A stretch of DNA of 64,000 nt from the NCBI RefSeq assembly GCF_014874095.1, contig NZ_JADBEB010000001.1, positions 186,001-250,000 on the forward strand, read 5' to 3'. The notes under the pieces were generated by a model. It searched no databases. It had not been told where the DNA came from and saw nothing but the letters and a program-made list of their open reading frames with translations. Origin of the DNA: Plantactinospora soyae (lineage in GTDB: Bacteria > Actinomycetota > Actinomycetes > Mycobacteriales > Micromonosporaceae). Positions 44,658 through 52,850 of the stretch are shown here, in pieces. Each line of letters begins with the position of its first letter. The stretch's first letter is position 1. Position numbers and translations under genes: made by a program.

Positions 44658-45158
44658 GTGCTGATTCGGAGCTTTGCCGAGGCCGACTGGCCCGAGGTGT
44701 GGCCGATCGTCCGGGAGGTCGTCCGGGCGGCGGACACGTTCACCTACGACCCACGGATGACCGCCGAGCAGGCACGCGAGATCTGGGTCGAGGCCGGCCC
44801 CGGGCTCACGGTCGTCGCGGTCGAGGACGGCCGGGTCTGCGGTACGGCCAAGATGGGCCCGAACCGTCCCGGTCCGGGCGCACACGTCTCGACCGCCAGC
44901 TTCATGGTCGCCGCCGACGCCCGGGGCCGGGGCGTGGGCGGCGCGCTGTGCCGGTTCGCGCTGGACTGGGCCGGGTCGCACGGGTACGCGGGCATGCAGT
45001 TCAACGCCGTCGCCGAGTCCAACCACCGCGCGGTCGGCCTCTACGAGCGGCTCGGCTTCGAGGTGGTCGGAACGGTTCCGGGTGCCTTCGCACATCCGAC
45101 CCTGGGCCGGGTGGGCCTGCACGTGATGTACCGGGAACTGGAGAATCTTCGCGGTTGA
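44658..45158 (+). CDS. GNAT family N-acetyltransferase (phosphinothricin-type)
   Basis: The 166-residue acetyltransferase has the GNAT acetyl-CoA loop ARGRGVGGALC and the C-terminal ESNHRAVGLYERLGFEVVG motif. Sequence order (PIVREVVRAADTFTYDPRMT) recalls the phosphinothricin/methionine sulfoximine group, but specificity is unproven. The GTG at 44658 starts 6 nt after TAACCT, so the mRNA is probably leaderless although the AfsR-type gene ends just 10 nt upstream. Confidence 0.88.
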   Translation: MLIRSFAEADWPEVWPIVREVVRAADTFTYDPRMTAEQAREIWVEAGPGLTVVAVEDGRVCGTAKMGPNRPGPGAHVSTASFMVAADARGRGVGGALCRFALDWAGSHGYAGMQFNAVAESNHRAVGLYERLGFEVVGTVPGAFAHPTLGRVGLHVMYRELENLRG

Positions 45159-45189
45159 CCTCGGACCGGAGCACCGGGAAGGTGGTCGG

Positions 45190-46152
45190 ATGACGGGTAA
45201 GGACGAGGTACGGGACGGCGTACCGCTGACCAACCTCGATCAACCGCTGTTCGACGGTGCCGATGCCACCAAGCGAGACCTGGTGGACTATCTGGACGCG
45301 GTCCACGACCGGCTGATCGGTCAACTGCGGGACCGGCCGCTCTCGGTGATCCGGGTGCTCCGGGGCCAGGCGCCGTTCATGCAGAAGAACGTGCCGAAGT
45401 ACACCCCGGACTGGATATCGACGGTGCCGGTCTGGGCGGAGGCCTCGAAACGCGAGGTGTCGTACGCCCTCTGCAACGACCGGCGCACCCTGCTGTGGTT
45501 CGGCAACCAGCGCGCCGTCGAGTACCACCCCACGCTGGCCCAGATCGAGCAGCGGGAACATCCGACCCACCTGGTCCTCGATCTCGATCCGCCGGACTCC
45601 GACGCGTTCCCGCTGGTCGTCCGGGCGGCCCACCTCGTCCGTCAGGCCCTGACCGAGGCCGGGTTGACCGGTGTGGTCAAGACCAGCGGGGCGAAGGGCG
45701 TGCACATCTTCGTTCCCGTCGACCGGTCGGCGCCGATCGACGACATCGCCGCGGCCACCCGCGCACTCGCGGCCCGGGCGGAACGGCTCGATCCGGCGCT
45801 GGCGACCACCGCCTTCATCCGGGAGGACCGGGACGGGAAGGTCTTCCTCGACTCGACCCGGGCCGGCGGCGCGACGGTGGTGTCGACGTACAGCCCACGG
45901 ATCAGGGCGGGGACGCCGGTGTCCTTCCCGGTGGACTGGGCCGATCTGGACCGGGTCACCCCGGGCGACTTCACCCTGCGTACCGTGCCGGGTCTGCTCG
46001 GCGACGGCGATCCGTGGGCCGACCGGATGCCCGCGCCGCAGCGGCTGGACGCCGACCTGATCGAACAGGGGCGGGCGATCCCGATCGCCCGGGTGCAGGC
46101 GATGCACGAGGGCAAGCGGCGGGCACGGGCCCGCCGCGAGGCGGCCGGCTGA
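45190..46152 (+). CDS. stand-alone LigD-type polymerase/primase domain (non-homologous end joining)
   Basis: This 320-residue archaeo-eukaryotic primase-like polymerase fills gaps during end joining. The metal site is DLDPPD near residue 131, the nucleotide-binding motif is KTSGAKGVHIFVP near 165, and a third acid lies in VFLDSTR. The N-terminal TNLDQPLFDGADATKRDLVDYL and QKNVPKYTPDW match the family. Ligase and nuclease domains of full-length LigD are absent, and no ku gene is in the window. The ATG at 45190 is the first in frame. It converges with the methyltransferase gene, 18 nt away. Confidence 0.93.
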   Translation: MTGKDEVRDGVPLTNLDQPLFDGADATKRDLVDYLDAVHDRLIGQLRDRPLSVIRVLRGQAPFMQKNVPKYTPDWISTVPVWAEASKREVSYALCNDRRTLLWFGNQRAVEYHPTLAQIEQREHPTHLVLDLDPPDSDAFPLVVRAAHLVRQALTEAGLTGVVKTSGAKGVHIFVPVDRSAPIDDIAAATRALAARAERLDPALATTAFIREDRDGKVFLDSTRAGGATVVSTYSPRIRAGTPVSFPVDWADLDRVTPGDFTLRTVPGLLGDGDPWADRMPAPQRLDADLIEQGRAIPIARVQAMHEGKRRARARREAAG

Positions 46153-46170
46153 TCCACCGCTCCGCCCCGC

Positions 46171-46884
46171 TCACTCCGGCAGGTAGTAGGAGCTGACCGC
46201 GGGCTGACCGGTGTAGTTGGGTCCGGCGCGGTCGTCGGCACCGACATAGCGGTACGGCAACGCGCCCGTACCCGGTCCGGTCCGGCTGATCCGCCGCCGC
46301 CGCGCGTCGACGGTGAAGCCCGCCGCGCGCAGCTGAGCGTTCAGCCGGCGCCCGGCGGGTCGACCGTCGGCCAGCCGTACGGCCCGCAGGTCGAGATCGG
46401 CGACGAACCGGCCACCCTCGGCGAGCCAGCCGGCAACCCGGGTCAGCAGGCCGAGCTTGTCACCGACGTAGTGCAGCCCGTGCACGCAGGTGATCAGGTC
46501 GAATCGGCGCGTCGGTGCCCAGCCGCCGACCGGGGCGCAGATCAGTTGCGGCGGCGGGCCGGTACGGGGCGGCGGGTCGAAGTAGTCGACCAGGTCCACT
46601 CCGACGAGACTCACCCGGTCGCCCAGACCGGCCCGGTGCAGCCGCTCGGCGCTCTGCTGCAGGGCGCGGGCGCTGCCGCAGCACAGGTCGAGCCAGCCGA
46701 TCGGAATCTCGCCCGCTGCTCCGGAGCCGGCTGGATCGAGTCGGGCGACGAGCCAGTCGAGCGGGTTGAACCCCAACTCCCGGGTGTAGCTGTTGACGCC
46801 GTCGAGCTGGCGTTCCCGGTTCATCGCCGAGTTGGCCACCACGGCCGACGACTCCAGCGTCTCGTCGTCGAGCAGTCCTCCCAT
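46171..46884 (-). CDS. SAM-dependent methyltransferase
   Basis: The 237-residue enzyme has a class I methyltransferase core with motif I WLDLCCGSARALQQ, VSLVGVDLVDYF at strand 2, and FDLITCVHGLHYVGDKLGLL at motif post-I. The C-terminal strand is Arg-rich (VDARRRRISR) and ends YLPE. There are no neighbouring pathway genes that point to a substrate. The ATG at 46884 is preceded by GGAAGAG. Confidence 0.85.
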   Translation of the reverse strand: MGGLLDDETLESSAVVANSAMNRERQLDGVNSYTRELGFNPLDWLVARLDPAGSGAAGEIPIGWLDLCCGSARALQQSAERLHRAGLGDRVSLVGVDLVDYFDPPPRTGPPPQLICAPVGGWAPTRRFDLITCVHGLHYVGDKLGLLTRVAGWLAEGGRFVADLDLRAVRLADGRPAGRRLNAQLRAAGFTVDARRRRISRTGPGTGALPYRYVGADDRAGPNYTGQPAVSSYYLPE

Positions 46885-46936
46885 GTCGCCGTACTCTTCC
46901 AGGTGCCCGCGCCCGCCAGCTGGCCCGGTACGACGG

Positions 46937-48163
46937 TCAGTTCGGGTCCCGGCGCCAGGCGGGGACTTCGGCGTTGGTGACGGCGCGGAGGCAGAACTCG
47001 GCGGGGCCGTAGCGGTACCTGCCGAGCCACACCGCGCTGACCAGCAACTGGGCCAGGAAGATCGCGACCGCGATGAGGACGGCGCCCAGCGGCGAGACGT
47101 GGCCGATCAGTCCGAAACCCCAGCCGGTGAAGATGATCGCGCAGATCAGTGACTGGCCGAGGTAGTTGCTCAGGGCCATCCGTCCGGCCGGCGCGAGTAC
47201 GGCGACGAGGCGCTGACCGGACCGGCTGTGGAAGACCTGGAGCAGGGTGGCGATGTAGGCGGCGCCGAGCAGTGGTGCGGTCAGCGCGGTGACGGCCACG
47301 GCGAACATGTTCAGCTCGGTGGTGCCGCCGGTGGCGGCCAGCACCAGTCCACCGGTGAGACCGATCGGGTATCCCACGAGTTGCAGGGTCCGCAGGGCCC
47401 GGGGGTAGCGGGCGGCGTCGACGAGTACCCGGTGTTTGCCGGCGGCCAGGCCGACCAGGAACGCCGCCATCGCGAGCGGACCCTGGACCACGGCGAGAGC
47501 GCCCAGCATCTGCGGCATCGCGCGGAGGTGCTCGGCGATCACCGAGCCGGGGGTGTCCCGCAGGACCTCGGTGGACTGTTGGCCGGCGGCGATCGAAGCC
47601 GCCGCGTCCGGGGCGAAGACGCTACCGGAGAGCGCGGACATCAGCAGGAAGGTTGCGACGATCCCGGTCAGCACCCCGGCGGCGATCAGGGCGGTACGGG
47701 GGCGGATGCCGCGCACGGCCAGCAGGATCAGCCCGAGTACGGCGTACGTGGTGAGGATGTCGCCGTGGAACAGCAGTACGGCGTGCGCGGCGCCCAGTAC
47801 GAAGAGGCCAGCCAGCCGGCGCAGGAACCGGGGTACGAAGGCCGCCCCCTGCCGGGCCGCGGAGTCGAACTGCAGCGTGAAGCTGTATCCGAACAGGAAC
47901 GAGAAGAGCAGGTAGAACTTCATCTCGAACAGCATCGCCACGCCCCAGCGCACAACCTGGTCGAGCCCGCTGGAGAAGGCCGGGTCCTCGATGCCGTGCC
48001 ACGGATACGCCGTGGCGAAGAAGGCGATGTTGATGATCAGGATGCCGAACAGCGCGAAGCTGCGCAGCGCGTCGACGTCGCCGAGGCGACGGTCGGTGGA
48101 AGCGGGCGAGGTGTCGGGAACGGTTGGTCGGACGGCGGCGGAGGCGTGCGCGAAGCTGCTCAT
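46937..48163 (-). CDS. DUF418 family membrane protein
   Basis: The 408-residue protein has about ten membrane helices and the DUF418 signatures: RLGDVDALRSFALFGILIINI near the N-terminus, the acyltransferase-like FEMKFYLLFSFLFGYSF, and the C-terminal GRMALSNYLGQSLIC followed by GPAEFCLRAV. DUF418 proteins are thought to be transporters or acyltransferase-like enzymes. The ATG at 48163 follows TATAGT by 7 nt, and an operator arm overlaps that box. The divergent TetR probably controls it. Confidence 0.9.
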   Translation of the reverse strand: MSSFAHASAAVRPTVPDTSPASTDRRLGDVDALRSFALFGILIINIAFFATAYPWHGIEDPAFSSGLDQVVRWGVAMLFEMKFYLLFSFLFGYSFTLQFDSAARQGAAFVPRFLRRLAGLFVLGAAHAVLLFHGDILTTYAVLGLILLAVRGIRPRTALIAAGVLTGIVATFLLMSALSGSVFAPDAAASIAAGQQSTEVLRDTPGSVIAEHLRAMPQMLGALAVVQGPLAMAAFLVGLAAGKHRVLVDAARYPRALRTLQLVGYPIGLTGGLVLAATGGTTELNMFAVAVTALTAPLLGAAYIATLLQVFHSRSGQRLVAVLAPAGRMALSNYLGQSLICAIIFTGWGFGLIGHVSPLGAVLIAVAIFLAQLLVSAVWLGRYRYGPAEFCLRAVTNAEVPAWRRDPN

Positions 48164-48170
48164 GCCGGTG

Positions 48171-48253
48171 ACTATACGAACGTCTTATACATCTGTCTAT
48201 GACGTTCGTATAAGACGCTTGTATTGGACGTATGTATAGCAGCTGGCTACGAT
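48171..48253. promoter_or_regulatory. overlapping promoters and TetR operator, DUF418/TetR gap
   Basis: TATACGAACGTC (48173-48184) and its perfect complement GACGTTCGTATA (48201-48212) form a 12-bp dyad; nested in it, GTCTTATAC (48182-48190) pairs with GTATAAGAC (48208-48216). A third half-site GACGTATGTATA (48227-48238) differs at two bases. TATAGT (minus, 48171-48176) serves DUF418; TTGGAC (48224-48229) and TACGAT (48248-48253) serve tetR with an 18-bp spacer. Confidence 0.75.
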
Positions 48254-48259
48254 CACCGG

Positions 48260-48886
48260 ATGGGTCACCGGGAACAGCTCCTCGAAGGCGCCAAACGCTG
48301 CCTGTACGAGCGCGGGTACGCCCGCACCACCGCGCGGGACATCGTCGCCGCGTCCGGCACCAACCTGGCCTCCATCGGCTACCACTTCGGATCGAAGGAC
48401 GCCCTGCTCACCGCCGCGATGATCGAGGCCATGGACGAGTGGGGCGACGAGCTCGGGCGGGCCATCGTGGTCGACCCGGGCGCCACTCCGCCGGATCGAC
48501 TGGCGGCGATCTGGACGGGCGTGGCCGAATCGGTGACCAACCACCGGCCACTGTGGGCCGCGTCGATCGACCTGCTGACCCAGATGGACCACCAGCCGGA
48601 GCTGCGGGAACGCCTTGCCGCCGCGATCGAGGCCGGACGGGTCAGCTTCACCTCGCTCGTCCTGGCCGGTGTCGAAGCCCCCGCCGACGCAGGTGGCGGG
48701 AACGGCGCCGGCGCCAACGGCAGTGCCGGCAAAACCCCGGCGGACGGCTCGGCGTCGGCGGTCGGCTCGCTGGTGATGGCCGTGATCACCGGCCTGACCG
48801 TGCAGTGCCTGCTCGATCCGGAGCGTGCCCCGTCCGGCTCGGACCTGGTCGCGGCGATCCGCACGATCGAGGAAGCTGCCGGGTAG
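48260..48886 (+). CDS. TetR family transcriptional regulator
   Basis: The 208-residue regulator has a standard N-terminal TetR HTH (ARTTARDIVAASGTNLASIGYHFGSKDALL) and a helical C-terminal domain interrupted by a Gly/Ala/Ser loop (about 145-175). The ATG at 48260 lies 6 nt after TACGAT. Three half-sites in the gap to the divergent DUF418 gene suggest that it represses both genes and is released by a ligand, perhaps one moved or modified by the DUF418 protein. Confidence 0.92.
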   Translation: MGHREQLLEGAKRCLYERGYARTTARDIVAASGTNLASIGYHFGSKDALLTAAMIEAMDEWGDELGRAIVVDPGATPPDRLAAIWTGVAESVTNHRPLWAASIDLLTQMDHQPELRERLAAAIEAGRVSFTSLVLAGVEAPADAGGGNGAGANGSAGKTPADGSASAVGSLVMAVITGLTVQCLLDPERAPSGSDLVAAIRTIEEAAG

Positions 48887-48922
48887 CAGACCCGGCCGCG
48901 CCCGTACCCCGGAAAGCGGGCG

Positions 48923-48960
48923 GCGGGTTGCCGGCGGGGGATCAGCCGCCGGCAACCCGC
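48923..48960. terminator. bidirectional terminator, 15-bp stem
   Basis: GCGGGTTGCCGGCGG (48923-48937) and its exact complement (48946-48960) with an 8-nt loop separate the convergent tetR and esterase genes. Confidence 0.88.
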
Positions 48961-49032
48961 TCGTCCCTCGCGGCCCGGCCCGTTCCCCGCGAGGGGGTTA
49001 CTGCTGGCCGCGCCCGGACGTCCCGGGCGGGA

Positions 49033-50376
49033 TCAGGTGAGGGTGCAGTTCGCGCCGTTCAGGGTGAACGAGGAGGGCCGGCCGGTGTTGCCGCTGTGGT
49101 TGGCCTGGAAGCCGATCCCGACCGAGGCGTTCGGGCCGATCGTGCCGTTGTAGCTGGCGTTACGGGCCGTCACGGCGCCGCTCGTGGGGCTGTAGGAGGC
49201 GTTCCATCCGGAGGTGATGGTCTGCCCGGACGGCAGCGTGAAGGACAGCGTCCAACCGTTGATGGCGCTGGTACCCCGATTCGTGATGGTGATCGCGGCG
49301 GTCAGGCCGGAGCTCCAGGCGTTGACGGTGTAGCCGACCGTGCAGCCACCGGCGGCCGGCGGGGTGGTGGTCGGCGGCGGCGGGGTCGTGGTCGGCGGGT
49401 TCCCGGTCGGCGGGGTGGTCGGCGGACGCGGGGTGGTGGTCGGCGGGTTCGTCGGAGAGTCGGTGTTCAGCCCGAAGAACCGGATCGCCTCGGCCGCGTT
49501 GACCGGCAGGTTGTGCGGTACGCCCTGCATGCTGATCGCCTCGACCGGCGCGGTACCGCCGCTGCCGCCGTAGCGGGTACGGGTGTAGCCGGACTGGGGC
49601 GTGTCGGTGAAGGTGGGCGTCTGGCTCAGCCCGTGGACGTTGGTCCACTGCTTGATCTCTTCACCGAAGTTCGGATACCGCAGGGTCTCGTCGTTCGTGC
49701 CGTGCCACAACTGCATCCGGGGCCGGCTGCCGCTGTACCCCGGATAGGCCCCCCGGACCAGGTCGCCCCACTGTTGCGCGGTCCGGATCACCTGGCCGTT
49801 GGCGCACTCGCTGTTCCAGGTCGAGCCTCCGGTGGTGGCGAAGCAGCTGTGCGGTACGCCCGCGAAGGCGGCACCGGCGGCGAATACGTCGGGATAGTTG
49901 CCGAGCAGGACGTTGGTCATCATGGCGCCGGAGGAGACGCCGGTGGCGAAGACCCGCGCCGGGTCGGTGTTGTACCGCTGCTGCACGTAACGGACCATCG
50001 ACAGGATCGACACCGGGTCGCTGCCGCCGTCGCGGCGCAGCGCCTGCGGCGAGTAGACGTCGAAGCACTGGCCGCTGCGGGTCGCCGAGGGATAGATGAC
50101 GATGTACCCGTACCGGTCCGCCAGCGAGGCGAACTGGGTGCCGGAATAGAAAGCCGGACCGGTGCCGGTGCAGTAGTGCACCGCTACCAGGATCGCGGGC
50201 CGCGCCGCGACCCGGTCCGGCACGTAGAGGTGCATCCGCAGATTGCTGGGGTTGGTGCCGAAGCTGGTCACCTCGGTGAGCGTCGCCGCCGAGGCCGGCG
50301 TGGCCACCGTGAGGCCCACCAGGGCCAGGGCCGCCGCGACCCCCGCCGCGCCGAGCACTTGTCCGAGCCGTCTCAT
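49033..50376 (-). CDS. secreted CE1-type esterase (acetylxylan/feruloyl esterase, PHB-depolymerase family) with CBM2
   Basis: The 447-residue protein has a signal peptide (residues 1-30, ending TPASA-A), an esterase domain with nucleophile elbow GVSSGAMM and the acid/His region near WHGTNDETL and GVPHNLP, a Pro/Thr linker (about 308-345, PTTTPPPPTTTPP), and a C-terminal CBM2 with Cys at both ends and conserved Trp in NGWTLSF and SGWNASY. It would deacylate xylan while bound to cellulose. The ATG at 50376 has AAGGGGAT upstream; an ATG 7 codons earlier is less likely. The LacI regulator gene is directly upstream. Confidence 0.93.
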   Translation of the reverse strand: MRRLGQVLGAAGVAAALALVGLTVATPASAATLTEVTSFGTNPSNLRMHLYVPDRVAARPAILVAVHYCTGTGPAFYSGTQFASLADRYGYIVIYPSATRSGQCFDVYSPQALRRDGGSDPVSILSMVRYVQQRYNTDPARVFATGVSSGAMMTNVLLGNYPDVFAAGAAFAGVPHSCFATTGGSTWNSECANGQVIRTAQQWGDLVRGAYPGYSGSRPRMQLWHGTNDETLRYPNFGEEIKQWTNVHGLSQTPTFTDTPQSGYTRTRYGGSGGTAPVEAISMQGVPHNLPVNAAEAIRFFGLNTDSPTNPPTTTPRPPTTPPTGNPPTTTPPPPTTTPPAAGGCTVGYTVNAWSSGLTAAITITNRGTSAINGWTLSFTLPSGQTITSGWNASYSPTSGAVTARNASYNGTIGPNASVGIGFQANHSGNTGRPSSFTLNGANCTLT

Positions 50377-50407
50377 TCCGATCCCCTTCCGATTCATCGG
50401 TACCCGG

Positions 50408-50474
50408 CGACGACAGCAGTCGTCGGGCGAGCCGGACACCGAAACATTCCGAAGTATCAATGGAAATATTTCGG
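50408..50474 (-). promoter_or_regulatory. candidate LacI operators and leader hairpin before the esterase
   Basis: CCGAAACATTCC (50439-50450) and, in inverted orientation, GGAAATATTTCGG (50462-50474, containing the palindrome GAAATATTTC) share the pattern CCGAAAYATTYC. Between them and the ATG is a hairpin CGACGAC-AGCA-GTCGTCG (50408-50425). The GAAA-N2-TTTC-like core is the type bound by xylan-responsive LacI regulators in streptomycetes, as I recall it. Confidence 0.55.
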
Positions 50475-50584
50475 CGCGCAATACATAGACGGGTTCTGAT
50501 TTATCGGCGATCCGGCCAGCCGGGTGGGACTCGCTCCCCGGCACGGGGTTCTCGCAGCTCAAATGGGGACGCCACGGCTGGCGG

Positions 50585-51631
50585 TCAGCCGTGCCGGCCC
50601 GGCGGTGCGGTGCTCTCGCGTACGACGAGTTCGGTGGTCAACTCGATCCGGGGCTGCTCCAACGGCCGACCCTCCGCGAGATCGATGATCATCCGCGCGG
50701 CGGTCGCCCCCATCTGCTCCAGCGGCTGCCGCACGGTGGTCATCGGCGGGCCGGACCAACGGGTGAAGGAGAGATCGTCGAAGCCGACCACGCTCAACTC
50801 GTCCGGGATCCGTACCCCCGCCCGCCGGGCCGCCTCGTAGACGCCGAACGCCTGGAGGTCGTTGGCCGTGAAGATCGCCGTAGGCGGGTCCGGCAGGTCG
50901 AGCAGCTCGCGGCCGTCGGCCAGGCCACCCTCGACGTACAGCCGGCTGATCCGGACCAGGTCGGGATCCACCGGTACGCCGGCCGCGTCCATCGCCGCCC
51001 GGTAACCGTCCAACCGGGCCCGGCAGCACGGCCACTGCGTCGGACCACTGAGCATGGCGATCCGCCGGTGGCCGAGGTCGAGCAGATGGCGGGTGGCGGC
51101 CAGCCCACCGTTCCAGTTCGTCGCACCGACGGACGGGGTCTGGTGCAGCGGTTCACCGGTCGGATCCACCACGACGAGCGGAATCGACCGGGTGGCGAGC
51201 TGCGACTGCTGGGCGACGGTCAGCTCGGAGAAGACCGCGATCACCCCGGTCGGGCGCCGGGTCAGCACCTGCTCGGTCCAGGCCCGGCCCGGCGTCAGCC
51301 GACCCTGCATCTCGGTGAGTACGACGGCCAGGTCATGCTCCCGGGCCACCTTCTCCACACCCCGGATGATCTCCAACGCCCAGAGGCTCTCCAGGGCGTG
51401 GAAGACCAACTCCAGGATGGCGACCGAACTGGACGCGCCCGGCCGGCGGTACTCGTGCTCCCGGAGGATCTCCTCGACCCGCCTGCGGGTCTCCAGGGCC
51501 ACCCCCGTCTGCCCGTTGATGACCCGGGAGACCGTCGGCGCGGACACTCCCGCCAGCCGGGCGATCTTGGCAACCGTGAGCACCCGGCCACGCCCGCCGC
51601 TCCGGGCGGGCTGCGAATCGGTGCCGGTCAT
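50585..51631 (-). CDS. LacI family regulator (xylan/xylo-oligosaccharide type)
   Basis: The 348-residue protein has an N-terminal LacI HTH (VAKIARLAGVSAPTVSRVINGQTGV) and a periplasmic-binding-protein-like sugar domain ending SGPPMTTVRQPLEQMGATAARM. Sequence order resembles regulators of xylanase genes in streptomycetes. It lies 208 nt upstream of the CE1 esterase on the same strand and is its likely repressor. The ATG at 51631 follows TAGGCT by 6 nt, consistent with a leaderless mRNA. The inducer is not known. Confidence 0.92.
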   Translation of the reverse strand: MTGTDSQPARSGGRGRVLTVAKIARLAGVSAPTVSRVINGQTGVALETRRRVEEILREHEYRRPGASSSVAILELVFHALESLWALEIIRGVEKVAREHDLAVVLTEMQGRLTPGRAWTEQVLTRRPTGVIAVFSELTVAQQSQLATRSIPLVVVDPTGEPLHQTPSVGATNWNGGLAATRHLLDLGHRRIAMLSGPTQWPCCRARLDGYRAAMDAAGVPVDPDLVRISRLYVEGGLADGRELLDLPDPPTAIFTANDLQAFGVYEAARRAGVRIPDELSVVGFDDLSFTRWSGPPMTTVRQPLEQMGATAARMIIDLAEGRPLEQPRIELTTELVVRESTAPPGRHG

Positions 51632-51723
51632 CGCCGCAGCCTACGCGAAACATCGACGACGGTACCGGCCCGGAAACCGTTGTCCGGGGGTCAGCGCCCG
51701 GCGTGCTTCCCGCAGCGGCTGTC

Positions 51724-52725
51724 TCAGCCGTCCCCGCCGCCGGGGCGGCCGAGCCGGTCGAACCACTCCCGGGCCGCCACCACTCCGCCGTCCGTGCCGA
51801 GGGCCACCATCAGCGCCACCCGCGCCTTCTCCGGAGCCAGGCCACGCGCCCCGATCGCGCCGACCTTCGCGGCCAGCCCGGCCGGCGCCGGCAGCTCCGA
51901 CAACCCGACCGGACGGGTACGGCACCGCGAGGCGACCACCACCGGGATGTCCCCATCGGTCAGGTCGCCGATCGCCACGAAGAGGTCGACCGGGACGTTG
52001 CCCAGCCCCGTGCCCTCCAGCACGACGCCCCGGGCACCGGCGTCGACGGCGGCGGTGAGCAGCACCGGATTCATCCCCGGGTAGGTCTTGATCAGGGCGA
52101 CGTCGGACTCCGGTTCGCCGCCCGCCGCCGGGGGCCGGGGCGGCGGCGTACCCAGCATCTCGACCCGGGTACCGACGACCCGGCCGAGTACGCCGTCCGG
52201 CGCCGAGGAGAAGGCCCGCACGGTGGTGGCGTCCACCATGCTGACCCAGCGGGCGGCGTGCAGTTCGTCGTCCACACAGACCACGGCACCGGCTCCGGCC
52301 AGCGCCGGATCCGCGGCGGCGGCGATGGAGGAGGCCAGGTTGCGGGGGCCGTCGGTGGAGAGTTCGTCCCAGTGCCGGAGCGCACCGGTCAGCACGATCC
52401 CGCCCCGGGACGCGGCGGGGCCGGCCATCAGGTCGACGAGGAAGGCCGTCTCCGCCAGGGTGTCGGTGCCGTAGCTGATCACCACACCGTCGTACCCGTC
52501 GTCCGAGATCGCGGCACGGGCGCGTCGGCCCAACCCCAGCATCGTCGCCGACGAGACGTCCCAGCCCGGCTCGGCCAGTACGTCCTCGACCACCACCTCG
52601 GCGGCGAGCAGGTCCGGGGGAAGAGCGGCGAGCAGCTCCGCGCCGGACGCCACCGCCGCCCGACCCGGGCGGGTCGAGTAGGCGATGGTGTCCTTGGCCG
52701 CCAGCAGCAATACACGGCTGACCAT
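51724..52725 (-). CDS. L-asparaginase family protein
   Basis: The 333-residue enzyme resembles bacterial L-asparaginases, which hydrolyse asparagine to aspartate. The first nucleophile region reads AAKDTIAYS instead of TGGTIAMS, but the Thr is kept; the second region VISYGTDTLAETAFLVDL matches HGTDTLEETA with His replaced by Tyr; TGALRHWDELSTDGPRNL holds the Lys/Arg region. There is no signal peptide, so it should be cytosolic. The start is the ATG at 52725. The altered motif may mean a different substrate. Confidence 0.8.
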   Translation of the reverse strand: MVSRVLLLAAKDTIAYSTRPGRAAVASGAELLAALPPDLLAAEVVVEDVLAEPGWDVSSATMLGLGRRARAAISDDGYDGVVISYGTDTLAETAFLVDLMAGPAASRGGIVLTGALRHWDELSTDGPRNLASSIAAAADPALAGAGAVVCVDDELHAARWVSMVDATTVRAFSSAPDGVLGRVVGTRVEMLGTPPPRPPAAGGEPESDVALIKTYPGMNPVLLTAAVDAGARGVVLEGTGLGNVPVDLFVAIGDLTDGDIPVVVASRCRTRPVGLSELPAPAGLAAKVGAIGARGLAPEKARVALMVALGTDGGVVAAREWFDRLGRPGGGDG

Positions 52726-52763
52726 CTCTGGCTTCTACTCCGATCTGGGATGGGACCGACCGG

Positions 52764-52850
52764 CTACGGCAGGTCGGTCAGCAACGGCAGCACGAACAGC
52801 AGCAGGAACGTCAACGTCGCCACGATGGCCGGCCCCGGATCAGTCCTCAC
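52764..52850 (-). CDS. 28-residue putative membrane microprotein
   Basis: A GTG at 52850 inside the last codons of the Clp-N gene opens a 28-codon ORF encoding a single membrane helix (VATLTFLLLFVLPLLTDLP). The overlap is 11 nt, in another frame. Almost every third codon position is G or C, as in real genes here. No promoter of its own is visible, so it would depend on the upstream gene. It is too short for similarity-based support. Confidence 0.45.
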   Translation of the reverse strand: MRTDPGPAIVATLTFLLLFVLPLLTDLP

